This document shows, one piece after another, positions 30,671-43,117 of a stretch of 64,000 bases of DNA. The notes under the pieces were generated by a model, which had not been told where the DNA came from, searched no databases, and saw only the letters and a list, made by a program, of their open reading frames with translations. Positions within the stretch are counted from its first letter, which is position 1, and each line of letters begins with the position of its first letter. A program made the position numbers and the translations under genes. The stretch lies in NCBI GenBank assembly GCA_047967505.1, contig CM106538.1; one strand, written 5' to 3'. Origin of the DNA: Dipteris shenzhenensis. Lineage: Eukaryota; Polypodiophyta; Polypodiopsida; Gleicheniales.

Positions 30671-33615
30671 GTGTGCTCCACCTTCACTATGTGTCTCTTT
30701 GTCCTTTCTATCTTTAAAGGTACAAAGCTTGTACCTTTTGTAGTTATGCCTTCTAAATAAAACATTACTTAATGTAGAGTGTCAGGTCCATTTTCCTTGC
30801 CAGCATGACCATTAGGACAAAAAAATTGCCTCTCCAGATTGTTGACAGTTCAATTTTCCTGCATCTTCTAAAGCTCCTGTGTATAAGTTTGGATCACATT
30901 TTTCTGAAAGAGTATCTTATTGATGAGATATGATTTTTCAAAGCTCGAAAGTTTGAATTTTTTAGAAAGGGACTATATGCACCATTGAAAAAAAATACAG
31001 TGCTCGATTCACAATTCCAACATTATCAATCTGATTCCAATAGTATATTCCCCAATATCCCTATCTCCCTTTGGCTTTGTCCCCCACATTGAAGCTACCC
31101 TCACAAGAGTAAATGGATGTAGGAGCTATAGTTTGTAGCCCAATTATGAGTAGAATCTAGATTTGTATCAGTAGGAAATGAAAGGTATCCATTGCATGAG
31201 TTTGCAGGTTTGAGAAGGAATCTAAGAGCAAGGAATGTAGTGTATAGAATTGTAGCCACATGAAGAAATGTAGCATACAAACAATATATCATTGCAAAGT
31301 CAAACAAATCTAGGAATTGAAGTCTACAGGGAAATATGGGCAAACAAAGAGAACGATAAATCATAAAGCATATCTTGCAAACAAAGTCAAACTAATGTTT
31401 GACCTAAAATGTGCAAAGAATTTATCCTAAAAGGTATTTTACAATTTGTTAGTGTCAATAACAATTATCAAAATTGTCTCGAGATTTACTAGTGATATAT
31501 TTTATATAATCATCTAGATATATTTTTTACATTGGTTTCATTATTAAGAAAAAGTTGAAAGTCTTTTCTCCTATAAAAACAAAAGCTCAGTATATATGCC
31601 AAGATTGGAACTAAATTTAGAAAAAGAGATAATATTAGGCTTTAAGATTCTAAATTTATAAATAATTTCCATGAAAGTTCACCAAATTTTTATTTAAAAA
31701 ATCTAGATACTTTAAAATTTGGCCAGAATATATATTCATAAATAGCTTGAGATTAGTTTCTAGGCTCTAGCTAGTTGTTGGCATGTTACTTGTAGATAAC
31801 CATAAAAAACTGAACATTCATTCTAGTTTCTCACTAGCAGTCATCATGATAATGTTTGAAAACTAGTGGTTCTATATTGTAGTTCTTATCTTCTTGAGTC
31901 TCAACTCTAGAATTTCAATTGCTCTCAAGTCTTGGCTCTCCACCCTCAAACTCGCACCAAGCCTCAAATATTACTCTTTAATCTCTCTAACATTTTGATA
32001 TCATGAGCAACACCTCATACTACCTTGCAGCTTGCTCTAGTAGCCAGTGTCCAACATCCAAAGGTATGGGAGAATTTTGTGAAAACTTTGGATTTTTTAT
32101 GCCATGAGATGTCTTTAGATAATTTTAAAAATTTTGCATTAATGCACAATTGATGAGAATAAATTTTGCCTTAAAATAGCATGAATATTAAATGAAAATG
32201 TGATGATTGACAAGATTGCATTAGGAAGTGTAGGAGAAGCTATCACCAATAAATGTCATATTACCATCAAAATACATGACAAATATCAATTAAAAATGCT
32301 TGTGGGGATTCTTCATCATTTAAACTCATCCAAATTCCCATGAATTTAATGGAACATGTTATATTTCACATCTACCCAAACGCTCTAGTATGTAATAGTC
32401 TTGTTCTTCATTGATACCTTGATTACATATGGGTATTTGGTTAAGTCAAATAATCACCAAAAGCCTCTGACCATTTATGTGGTTAAACTAATTCTCCTTC
32501 ACTAGTAGCTATTCTACCATCTATATCCTCCAATATAGAGAGAGCATTGAGAGCAATCCCACTAATATCTTGAATCCCTATTATTGCATCATTTGTCCCA
32601 CTAACCTCTTCATTTATTTTCCTTTGTGCTTTCTCAACATAGTTTTATACCAACCAGTAACGTTAAGTTGTACTTACATTCAACACAAGAAATCTCTTAA
32701 GTGTTAAGAACAATAAACTTACACATAAAAAATGTCCGTCCTCAATATCCATGATCATGTCAGTAATTTATGCTCTCCATACGTGCTGGAATTTAATGAT
32801 GCAGAGCCCTTTTGTGCAATCCTTTTCTTTTGGTAAATAACTACCTATGCCTAGGTGATGTCAAGAAAGCCCATTTAATAGTACTCTAAACATATAAATA
32901 TGAACTATACTGCATTGCAAATTTTGAGTGATGCCTTATCACATTAGCTTGATTACATCTACCATGGTCCATATAAAGAAAATTTTGAATATAGCCTTTG
33001 AATGCACCTATTGCTAACACTTCTCTAGAGCAAGGAAATGGCTCGAATTTTACTCCTTTAGATTTGGTTGTCTAATATCATGTAGGTAAGCCTTGGGTAT
33101 GATTTCATCTTGATCATTATACACAAATGGTTGGTAATTTTATCACTACAAAACTATTCTCATCACAAACAACATTAAAAATGGCACACAAGTATGAGAG
33201 CATCAATATGTATTCATCCAAAAGATACCACTTCATTGCTTCCATATAATACCACATCTAAGCCCTCTTCTAGTGTAAATATATATAACAAGTTTAAAAA
33301 TGTAAAAATATCTTCATCTAGTGCATAAACACAAATGGCAAGAGATGATCTATATGAGTAAATTATTTTTCATAACTATGATCAGTACATGTTATCAACA
33401 CTTGAAATGTGTTAATTGATATGATTAGTTAACTTATAGCACTTTAACATATAAATATGATAATATATTATAATCTCAACACTAGAAAATAAGACATATC
33501 TATTTCACCTATGCATACATAAAAGAATCAAGGATTCTATATTGGTCTCTCATTGGCAGAGAGACCTCCCTTGGGCCCCACTACCTTCCACTTGCATCCC
33601 TCTTGCCTGCACCAC
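30671..33615. other. No gene seen over about 2.9 kb
   Basis: AT-rich DNA with only short open frames and no recognisable domain, RNA gene or repeat structure. The last five bases (33616-33620) are CTCTT, the target duplicate of the short LTR element that follows. Confidence 0.55.
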
Positions 33616-33620
33616 CTCTT

Positions 33621-33917
33621 TGTTGGAAAGCTGAAAGGAAAGCAAAGAGTGGACACAAACTCAGAATACTTGCATTACTTGCTTGTAGAATGAAGAAGAG
33701 TGAGGTCCTTAAGTAGGCACCTCATACATGCTCACTGACATCACTGATGACTACAGAGCTCCACAATCATCTCCTCAATCTGCTCCTAGATTCTCTCAAT
33801 CATCCTATGTGGCTCTCCACCACCTAACTGTGCTTGTGGGCACCTAACTGTGCCTCTAGCACTCACACATAGAAACATAAGGTGTGCCTGAGGCATACAC
33901 CTTGAGATATCCCAACA
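33621..33917 (-). repeat. 3' LTR of the short LTR element
   Basis: 297 bp, matching 35569-35865 by eye throughout. It contains the internal direct repeat CACCTAACTGTGC. Confidence 0.93.
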
Positions 33918-34301
33918 AACCCCCCCTCAAGGGAATGCCTCAGGCTATGTCAAGGATACATCTAGGCTCATAGTTTCTCATGCCATCTCATGGTGGTCAA
34001 GGATAAATCTATGGCTAGGTTCTCATGCTAGCAAGGGTTCCCTTGGGTGTAAGGTAAACAAAAGGGATACAAAAAGACCTTCCAATGGTTATCTCCCCTG
34101 CATGTACATGCACACAATGTCTGCAGGAGGTACCATGGAGCAAAACATACACATGGCCTACATCATAAGGTGACCAAAGGTGTTTACAAAACACACAAAA
34201 CACAATAGTTTATTTCATTCATTTTGGAGGACTATCCAGGCTGAGTACCTTGACATAAAGAGAGATCTGGAGCATACATAGAGATGATTTAAAAAGATGA
34301 T

Positions 34302-34709
34302 TTAAAATGCATAATCTTCATGGGATGCCTCATCTTGTGGAGGCAAAATATCCATGTCAAGGCAAGGTCTTACCACATGGGCAGTGTCTAGTGCCTTATA
34401 AGATGGTACTATGATAGAACAAGTGGATCTGGAAATCATATCCTTCAAGAGAACAATTATCTTGTCATCTCCATAGTTGTGTAGAGAAGCATATCTTAGG
34501 TATCTGACCTTCATCTTTTTCTTGTACTTGGAGTCAAATAAAAGTGCCATGAGAGGGTAGATCTCTGGCTTTGTAGTTGCTTCCTTTTTGGCAGCCATTG
34601 TTTTGGCAATCTTCAACAAGGAAGTCAGGTTGACATTTTCATCCTTTGTAGCATAACAAGACATTGCTTTATGTTTTGGCTTTTCACATATTTTGCATAA
34701 GCAAGCCAT
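34302..34709 (-). CDS. 135-residue zinc-knuckle protein of the short LTR element
   Basis: Starts at ATG 34709, shortly before CKICEKPKHKAMSC, an exact CX2CX4HX4C retroviral-type knuckle at residues about 6-19. The rest is a basic middle segment rich in Lys, then a more hydrophobic C-terminal part ending in an acidic tail. No protease, integrase or RT motif is present. In a normal gag the knuckle is C-terminal to capsid; here it is at the N-terminus and about 115 unrecognised residues follow. The frame is open a further 13 codons upstream, to a TAA. Likely role: RNA binding, possibly packaging of the element's own RNA. Neither is proven. Confidence 0.6.
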   Translation of the reverse strand: MACLCKICEKPKHKAMSCYATKDENVNLTSLLKIAKTMAAKKEATTKPEIYPLMALLFDSKYKKKMKVRYLRYASLHNYGDDKIIVLLKDMISRSTCSIIVPSYKALDTAHVVRPCLDMDILPPQDEASHEDYAF

Positions 34710-35556
34710 GAGAGGGTCTAACCCAGGTATTGGGCAGTGTCTTCTCTCTTACAGGGCTTAGAATAACAACTAAAATGCTTCAAAATATAAGCATTTAATG
34801 TAGCAAAGTCTTGTGACCAAATTTCAAACAATGATGCTTCTTCTTACATGCTTCATAGAGGTGGCTAAAATGAATACTTTCCAATCAAAACCAGGTCTAG
34901 CAATTCAAAACAAAACTGAAGCCACACTTGTACTGAAGTTATTGAAAGTTTCAAAAAACCAGAAATGCTAGAGTAGCATTTTATGTAGCATCATCTTCAA
35001 AAACTTGTCCAAAACTGTCAAAACTAAAAGGCTGAACTTGGAGGGCTTGTAGCTCACTCTTCAAAGCAAGGAAAAGAGGGCTTTCTGAAGCAAAAGAAAG
35101 CTCATATACCAGAGAGAGTCCAGCACAGAGGTTGGACGAAATGGTGCGCACTTTTGCCCGGGAGAGTTGCTACAGGCTGAACCTGAGTTTTGACGATTTC
35201 TCCCTCGTTACTGAACCAAATGACCTGAAAAATGGCTCAAAATCTTCGTCTTGAGGTCGCCCATCTACTCCTAAGAGGGCTCAGGCAATGGCGGAGTAGG
35301 CAGGGAGTATTGAGCAATAGAAGAAATTCGCTGTTTGGAGAATGGCAGCCACCACAGACGTTTTTTCTTCAATTGCTTGCAGGTGGAAGTTCGCCCATAC
35401 TAGAGGAGTTTCGAGCTCAGAGGGTTTGGGCAATGGTCGTTTGTAGGTGGAGAACCAAGCTCTCAAAGATTTTGGGAAGAAAGAGGAAAATGGAGAAGAA
35501 GAAGATGAAGAAGAAGATGATGATGTGGCAGAAATGGGCTCAAGGGGGATCAAAGG

Positions 35557-35568
35557 GCTCTGATACCA
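35557..35568 (-). other. Primer-binding site of the short LTR element
   Basis: TGGTATCAGAGC on the minus strand directly after the 5' LTR, a perfect match to the plant initiator-methionine tRNA complement. Confidence 0.92.
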
Positions 35569-35865
35569 TGTTGGAAAGCTGAAAGGAAAGCAAAGAGTGG
35601 ACACAAACTCAGAATACTTGCATTACTTGCTTGTAGAATGAAGAAGAGTGAGGTCCTTAAGTAGGCACCTCATACATGCTCACTGACATCACTGATGACT
35701 ACAGAGCTCCACAATCATCTCCTCAATCTGCTCCTAGATTCTCTCAATCATCCTATGTGGCTCTCCACCACCTAACTGTGCTTGTGGGCACCTAACTGTG
35801 CCTCTAGCACTCACACATAGAAACATAAGGTGTGCCTGAGGCATACACCTTGAGATATCCCAACA
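35569..35865 (-). repeat. 5' LTR of the short LTR element
   Basis: 297 bp; a primer-binding site adjoins it, so this is the promoter-bearing copy. CTCTT follows at 35866. Confidence 0.93.
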
Positions 35866-35870
35866 CTCTT

Positions 35871-36566
35871 GGGGCATTGACTCATCCCCTTAAACTTTTG
35901 GATGGTCCCCCTACCATCTTCCTTCTCCATGGTGGGCCCAAATTCGTGTGGAATCCCCACCCCCCCCGCTGCCTCAAATTTTTTTATTTTTATTTTGGGA
36001 AAAGTGTTCCCACCCCCCCAAACACCTCCTAGGAGTCTTCCCAAACTATCCCCATTCACTCGCAACCTTCTTCTTAGCTTCTCCTCTCAACCTTCTCTCA
36101 GCCTCCTCCTCTCAAACTTTTTTCTCTTTGCTCCCTTTCTTTCTACAATGGTGGAGCACTCCCCTTCCCCTCCCCTAGACCGAATCTATCTCTTCAATCT
36201 TGTGTAGGCCACATTTTGAAGGACGACATAGATTTTTGGATTCTCAAGAGTTCAGGATAATATCCTGGGCTACAATGCAACATTATATGATAGGTCCACC
36301 ATTCAAGGTTTCAAGAAAGGACAGAGTAAATAAAGAGAATCTTTGGCAGGGTCACATTGTTGGGTTTTGTAATACCAAAAGGGACTCAAGCTGAAGGTTT
36401 AGCAAGTATACATGGCTCGAGATATGACCTTGCATCCTACAAACCGAACTTCCTTTTCTTCAAATTGTATATACCACTTATATTGTCATGTTTGCATTAT
36501 GACAACTTCATTTGTCCATTGTGTTGTGTTTGTTTGTGTGTGTTTAGTGGGGTGCCCGGTGGCCTT

Positions 36567-36623
<57 letters not shown>

Positions 36624-36942
36624 ACCGAGGGCTTCTCTAGTTCTCCACCTAGCCATGACTTCACAAAGTGCTCTCCTAGAGCCGTCCTGTTAACTCCCTT
36701 GTTCCTCACATTTCCTTTGTGAAGCCTCTCTTTGGAAGTGTCCCTTGAACCTAGTGCATGCCACATGGACTCCTTATGATGCCAAGTGTTATTTCCAAGG
36801 CCCTTACCCTTTTAACCTCTCTTGGCATCCCTCTAAATGCTAGATCTATTTTGCCTAGGCATTAATTTGCATGTCCACCGTTGCACTGTCAAGCCCTCTT
36901 GGTCTCCTACCTTAGCTTTACGCAATTATGGTTGACATAACA
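35871..36942. other. Gypsy 3' LTR region with a GA microsatellite; no gene
   Basis: The right end at 36942 reads CATAACA, and a polypurine tract follows, so on the minus strand an LTR starts here with TGTTATG. Its other end was not located because no second LTR is visible. A pure AG/GA repeat of about 50 bp lies at 36570-36620. Open frames through it are artefacts of the repeat. Confidence 0.5.
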
Positions 36943-38735
36943 TTCCCTTCCCCTTAAGAAAGGTTTACGTCCTCGAAAAAAAAAATGGGAAACCTCCTCT
37001 GGAGATTGCTTACCCTTTCCCATGTTGAACTCTCTTCAGGTCTATCTTTCCACTTAACCAGACATTCTTGCCATATTGTATGCCGTGTTCTTTTTTCTTG
37101 TCTATCTGAAATTCTTTCTGGTTCATGTGGTAAAGATGCAGGTTCAATGAGTTCAACTAGGACTTCATTTCCAAAGGAGATTATCATCATCTCCTAATTT
37201 TCTTTTTAACCTACTAACATGAAAAATTGGATGTACTCTACATCCCTCAGGTAAGGCTAATTTGTAAGCAAGTTCTCCAATCCTCTTAAGTATTGTGAAT
37301 GTTCCACAATACCTAGGAGACAACTTTGGACATTTACCTCTCTTTAGAGATTCTGAAGATTCAGGTACCTTAAGGTAGACTTTCTCATTTACTTCAAACT
37401 CCAACTTTCTACGGTGGGGGTTTGCATAACTTCGTGCTTTGTCCTCAGCTCTTCTTATGCTATCTTTAGCTAACTTAAGCACTTGATTCACATCTTCAAG
37501 AAAGTCTTTGGCCACTTGAACCTTCTCTTTTTCGAGCCCCACTATCATTGGTGCTCTTGGTTGAAATCCATACATCATCATGAATGATGTTCCCAATTAG
37601 TTTGCTGTCTACTTACATATGCTCAAAGCATATCCTCAATTATTTGATTGACTCTTTCAGTTTGACCATCACTCTGTGGATGATCCACGATGCTCAATGA
37701 AGTTTCTAACTTCTTAAACATAGCCCTCCAAAAATGGCTATTAAATTTGCTATCCCGGTTACTAACAATGCTGGTTGGTAGCCCATACAATCTTTAGATA
37801 TGCTAAAAAAATAGCCTAGCTAATTTTGGAGTTTTAACATCTTCATTGACTAGAATAAAATGAGCCATCTTGGTCAACCAATCCACAATTACCGACACAA
37901 AGTTGTGCCCCCTCTGTGTCCTAGGTAATCCCATAATGAAATCCATGGAGATTCTTTCCCATTTGCCAGATGGAATCTCCAATGGGTGTAGGAGACCTCC
38001 TACCTTAAGGCGTTCAGCCTTATTGACCTGGCATTTTTGGCACTTCAATACATAATCTTGGATGTCCTTACCTATTCTAGGCCAAAAGAATGGTCTTTTC
38101 AAAAGCACATATGTCTTATGAATTCCCAGGTTTCCAGCACTCAGACTATCATGACATTCAAAATGAATTTGGTGCCTAATGTCATTATTATCTGAGACAC
38201 ATACTCTACCCTTGTAGAGCAAGTAGCCATCTTCAATAGTATATTTTTTCCACTTGAGTTCTTTATCACCAACCTGTAGTGTGTCACCATTTCCATGCGA
38301 CTCCTCAATGAAAGCCTCTCAATTAGTTGGATTGCTATTTCTAATTGCTTTCCATATTTCAGAGAAGTGAGGATCAAACTCAAATTTACTCTTTAAGGAC
38401 TCTAGGAAATCATTCTGAAATTGAGTAAAACTCAATTAATTAACAATTGGCATTCGGCTAAGAGAGTCTACTACCACATTGAACTTTCCTTTCCTATATG
38501 TCAATTGTATATCAAACTCTTGCATTAACTCAGCCTATCTAGCTTTTCTACCTTTAAGCTCTGGTTGATTACAAATCCACTTAATGCTCTCCTGATCAAA
38601 GATGATCTCAAATTTTGCACCATATAAGTAGTGCCTCCACTTTTTTAAGCATAGACTATAGCATATAGTTCTTTCTCATATGCTAAGTAATTCCGTTGGG
38701 CACTATTAACTAGAAAAGAATTTGAGACAAGAGGC
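36943..38735 (-). pseudogene. Ty3/gypsy chromovirus pol 3' part: RNase H, integrase, chromodomain
   Basis: In minus-strand order: RNase H with AQRNYLAYEKELYAIVYA and a gypsy tether (about 38730-38440); the integrase HHCC finger with HKTYVLLKRPFFWPRIG and CQKCQ, plus the core start with MDFIMGLPRT (38222-37803); the integrase C-terminal GPY/F-like region with LSPRYCGTFTILKRIG and HPIFHVSRLK (37596-37165); and a chromodomain with LVKWKDRPEESSTWE (37190-36954). A chromodomain after integrase defines chromoviruses and steers insertion to particular chromatin. Stops and frameshifts separate the pieces. A polypurine tract (36943-36957) follows. The upstream part is cut off near 38735 by another gypsy LTR. 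Confidence 0.87.
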
Positions 38736-38739
38736 TAGA

Positions 38740-39710
38740 TGCTCGGCATGGCGACGCACGAGGGCCATATAGGAAAAGGAAACATGAGGGGAGAAGCATT
38801 AACATGGGTGGAGAAAAGGGATTAAGAGGGGTGGGAATGAAGAGGGAGACTATGGCACAAGGGGAGAGGGAGAGGGGAAAGAGGAGCATGTACATAATGG
38901 GACGAGGAATGTAGAGATGGAGACATCAAGGGAGGAGGGTCATGCTTTATTTGAAAGGAAGGATGGGGGGAAGAAATCAAAGTACTAGCTAGGTGGCTTT
39001 ACAAGAATGAGTGTGTCCCATCAAGGAATAGCCCCCTCCTTTTATAGCCAAGAGAGGGGGTCTCTCCCAATAAATGCATCCTCCCACATGCATGGTGTGT
39101 GTGGAAAAGTCTCCCATGTGGGCTAGGTAGTTACACACTCTCAATTGTGTGCGACAACCCTTGGCCTCATTTTTCCACATATATCATCCCCCATATCCCA
39201 AGTCTAAGATACTCCCCTGCCCTCTTCCCAATTTTATAATACGTTTAATCATCTAGGAGGACAAGTGGAGGGTTGGCACAAGGAATCTTGCCACCTAACC
39301 CTCTTTTCCCCATTATTTAACTTGCATTCTTGGACTATCTACACCCCCCCCCCCACATGGGCCTATCCTACATGGAGGGAATAATCCAATATAATATCCA
39401 TCTCCACCTATTTTATATTACTTCTCCCATGGTCCTTGGTCCATGTCTCACTAAATGTAGGCATGGGACCGCCTAGGTGGAGGGGTGGCACATGGAGGAA
39501 CCATGCCACCTTAACATTTTATAATATAACTACCATGGATTATGTACAACACACCTTATGGGTCCTCTTACATGGAAGGGTGGCACATGGTCATGCCCTG
39601 CCACCTCAACCCTGGGCCCTATGCACATCATATTTTATTATACTATTGCCACACATACAAGCACACACATATATTTATGCCTTTTAGCTTGGTCAAATTT
39701 ATCCATAACA
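38740..39710 (-). repeat. Putative 3' LTR of a second gypsy element
   Basis: The right boundary is firm: on the minus strand a G-rich polypurine tract (39711-39725) is followed by TGTTATGG. The left boundary (38740, TGCTCGG) is inferred from where the interrupted RNase H reading of the neighbouring chromovirus ends. The length of about 970 bp would be usual for a gypsy LTR. The second LTR is not visible, so target duplication cannot be tested. Confidence 0.45.
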
Positions 39711-40908
39711 CTTCCCCCCCCCAGGCAGGGAATGCACAGCATTTCCATGCCTAGGACCATCATGAACAAAGAAGGGCTTGAGATAACGCTTGTTGATCAC
39801 CTTCTTGCCATATGGCTCATGCAGCTCCTGTACTTGTATAGACCCATTACTATGTTCCTTGATGACTTTGTATGGACCGGCGGTCCACAGTGGAAGGAAC
39901 TTTTTATCCATCTGGTGGTCCAATCTATTATCAAAGCATAGCACAACATCCCCCTTAGCAAAGTGTCTTTCCCATCCCTTGCGAATCTTAGCATCCATGC
40001 AGGCCTTTTGTCGGTTCTTTTGGATCTCTATCTGATGGAGTGCGAGGCGTCGGGTTTCATCTAGCTTCTCAAGTTGTACCAACCTGGCCTCTACATGTTC
40101 ATCTTCTATCATCCTCTATTCTCGTGCTAATCTCAAGGCCAAAATCTCAATCTCAAGGCCAAAATCTCTATCTCTAGTGGTAAAACTGCCTCAGTACCGT
40201 ACACCAACTCAAAAGGAGTGTGACATGTAGACGTTTTATGGGTGATGTTGTAAGCCCACACGGCTTTAGTGACCTTCTGATCCCACTAGCTCTTGTTCCC
40301 TGTGGCCATTTTTCCCATGGATTTACAAAGGAGGCCATTGGTCCACTCCGTTTGTCCCATGGATGCTGGATAATAGATGCTAGAAGTGCAATGATCAATA
40401 CCGATGCGATCCATGAGCAACTCCACTACTTCATTTAAGAATGGACTCCCATGGTTAGATACTATTTCCATGGGTGTCCCAAACCTTGTGCAGATACAGT
40501 CAAATCTGAAATTTGAAACTGCCTTACCATTTGCAGCAGGGAGGGCGATAGCTTCAGCCCACTTATTGACATACTGAGTGGCTACCAAAAGATACTTCTT
40601 TTTGCAGGCAGTGATGGGTAGGGACCCAACAGAATCTATTCCCCACTTTTGAAACGGATGGATGGACATCACTGGGTGATGTTTCCCAGGACATAAATCC
40701 TTCCTACCAAAGAATGGGCATGGTTCACAAGTTTTGCAATACATAGTGACATCCTTGAACAAGGTTGGCCAATAGTACCTAGCATGTAAAATCTTCTTAG
40801 ATATATAGTCACCGGCATAGTGGCCTCCACAAAATCCATCATGCTTACCCTCAACAAAGAGTATATCCTCAACCTCCGCTTGGAAGATTTCCCCAGCCTC
40901 GCCCATGA
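39711..40908 (-). pseudogene. Gypsy integrase fragment
   Basis: The first frame (40906-40286) carries an HHCC finger with ARYYWPTLFKDV and CKTCEPC, then an integrase core with WGIDSVGSLP, NKWAEAIAL and FGTPMEIVSNHGSPF, followed by SSIYYPASMGQTEWTNG. The last Asp-to-Asn change in VSNHG removes one of the catalytic acids expected there. The second frame (40112-39699) has a coiled-coil-like lead and a GPYKV C-terminal region ending in the polypurine tract. The coding region is broken between 40286 and 40112. Confidence 0.85.
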
Positions 40909-43085
40909 GCCCCCCTCCTTCCTACTCCCCCGGCCCCTCTTGCTAAAGAACCCAAAGTCAATGACCTAGCCAAGGCCTTGAATGATCTTTGGCTTGAGAT
41001 AGTGGGCATCAAAAATCAAGCCAATCGCCCTCCAAGAGAACATGCCAATGTTGTGTGCTACGAGTGCCACCAGAAGGGTCATTATTGCACGGAATGTCCC
41101 AATATTCCAAGGTTGAATCTTCTAAGTGAATCGGGTACCGAGGATTCTGACGTAGAGATCCTTGACCTTGGGAAAAGAAGTCACACCACCTCCGACCCCT
41201 CTCCATACCATGGACCCCGGGCCACCCTAGGAAGAAGGTGTCCTTCTCAGAGCCCTCAGATGCTAAGATGGCAGACCAACCAACAGAGAAGACTAAAAGA
41301 TCTCGCAAGAGTAAGTGGTCGCCCTTGTATTTTCCCATCAACTCGGGGCAAGAGGATTATTCGATCATTCAGGACCTTGCTCATCGGTCTTTGAGCATCA
41401 CGCTTCCTCAACTAATAGCATTAAGCCCTAAGGTGAGACATGAGCTGCAACAATGGCTCTCAACAAGGAGGAGCAAGAAAAAGGGAAAGGTACAAAAGGT
41501 TTCTTCTATCTCTAAAGAAATTGATCGGTACCCACATATAGTAGATGTCATCATAGATAATTGCCATGTCAAAAGTGTGTGTGTCGATGGGGGAGCTGCA
41601 TGTAATATCATGGTGCCCCATATCATGAAGAAATTGAATTTGAAATGCACAAGACGTTCCTCCACTCGAATCAAGGTAGCAGATGGTCGATGACTCGCCA
41701 CTCTAGGAGTCATTGAGGATTTGCCCATCACTGTCAATGGGTTAACCACCACCATCAATTTCTATGTAGTGGACATCGAAGATACAGGCAGGAGTTACCC
41801 AGCCATACTCGGGAGACCATGGTTGAGAAAGAGTGATGCAGTCAGCTATTGGAAGACAGGACACATGTCTTTTGGTGCTCTAAGGAGAAGATCCTGGTGC
41901 AACTAGGTGCCACTGAACCAGAAGAAGAAGAGGAGCAAGACAGTGATACTCTCTCATCCTTAGTGTCTGAATCAATGGAAGAATCAGACGGGGGGAGGAG
42001 TTCTCTGAGGAGGAAGTTTACATGATGGGGGTGTCTCCGACCCCGCCACCTGTAGAAAAGGTAATAGCTAGTCCTCAACAGCTTGAATCTATGCTTTCCC
42101 CAGACCTCACTCCAAGTAAGAAAGACGAGTTCCTAGAAATGTTCAAAGATTTCCCTGACCTCTTTGCAACTAGCTACCACCACCTTTGCCATGTGACTGC
42201 CATAGAGCACAAGATAGAGCTGAAGCCTGAAGCGAAGCCTGTGGCTCAAAAGTATCGGAGATTAGGTCCCCTACAGACCGATGCTTTGCGCTTAGAGTTG
42301 CAAAAATTTGTAGAAGCTGGGTTTATTGTTCTGGTTCACAAAACTGAATGGGTTTCACCAGTGGTAGTCACCCCAAAGAAAAACAACAAGTGGCAGGTCT
42401 GCATCAACTACAAGAAACTCAATGCAGCCACCAAGAGGGACCATCATCCTCTTCCCTTTCAAGACCTCATTCTTGAGAAGGTAAGTGGTCATGAGATGTA
42501 TACTTTTTGTGATGGTTACTTCGGGTTTTATCAAATTAGAATTGTTGAGGAGGATGTGCTTAAACCCACATTTGCCACACCCTGGGGGACATTTGCATTC
42601 AAAGTAATGCCATTTGTCCTCACTAATGCTCCTGCTACCTTTCAAAGATTTATGCAGATGGTGTTTGCTCCATATTTGGGGGTTTTCTTGGAGGTGTTTT
42701 TAGATGATTTCTATATATTCTCAGCATGTAAGGAGCACATCATGAAGGTTAGGTTGGCCTTCCAAAGGGTCAATGATGCGAATGGCAGCCTCAACCCTAA
42801 TAAATGCACCATTGGAGCCACTCAAGACACATTGTCTCATCCGAGGGCGTCAAGCCTCTGACCCCGAGAAGGTAGAAACTATCCTCAAGCTCTCCCTGCC
42901 AACAACCAAATGTCAAGTACGCTCATTTGTCAATCTAGCAGGATACTATCGCCACTTCATTGATCAATATGCTGCTTTGACGTGACCCATGACTATGCTA
43001 TTAAAAGATGGAGTTGATTTCTCTTGGGGCGAGGATTGTGATCATGGGTTTGTACAAATCAAGAGTGCCCTGGCTCTATTGAGTC
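40909..43085 (+). pseudogene. Gypsy gag-protease-RT fragment, opposite orientation
   Basis: Starts abruptly in gag. A CCHC knuckle (CYECHQKGHYCTEC) lies at about 41059-41100. Protease with CVDGGAACNIM and ILGRPWL follows (about 41580-41830); the usual Ser/Thr after the catalytic Asp is Gly here. RT (42022-42861) has VSPVVVTPKKNNKWQVCINYKKLN, YTFCDGYFGFYQI and FLDDFYIF, the catalytic FLDD form. A frameshift near 42840 leads into CQVRSFVNLAGYYRHFI and the start of RNase H (to about 43085). Integrase is absent, while the neighbouring 39711-40908 fragment has integrase on the other strand. Confidence 0.85.
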
Positions 43086-43117
43086 ATCTTTTATGGAGAT
43101 GAATGTAGGATTAGAGG

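Larger units (their letters stand above)
33621..35865 (-). mobile_element. Short non-autonomous LTR retrotransposon with a zinc-knuckle ORF (TR-GAG-like)
   Basis: 2,245 bp with two 297-bp LTRs (33621-33917 and 35569-35865), identical by eye, with TGTTGG/CCAACA ends. The direct repeat CTCTT flanks it (33616-33620 and 35866-35870). On the minus strand a perfect initiator-methionine primer-binding site follows the 5' LTR (35557-35568) and a G-rich polypurine tract precedes the 3' LTR (33918-33932). The 1.65-kb interior has no protease, integrase, RT or RNase H. It has a 135-codon ORF (34709-34302) with a CCHC knuckle. Small LTR elements keeping only a gag-like ORF are known in plants as TR-GAG; membership here is inferred from structure. 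It must use enzymes made by another element. Confidence 0.92.

Noticed and set aside
36357-36766. Open frames with Arg-Glu or Leu-Ser runs
   Set aside because: Direct translation of the GA microsatellite at 36570-36620.
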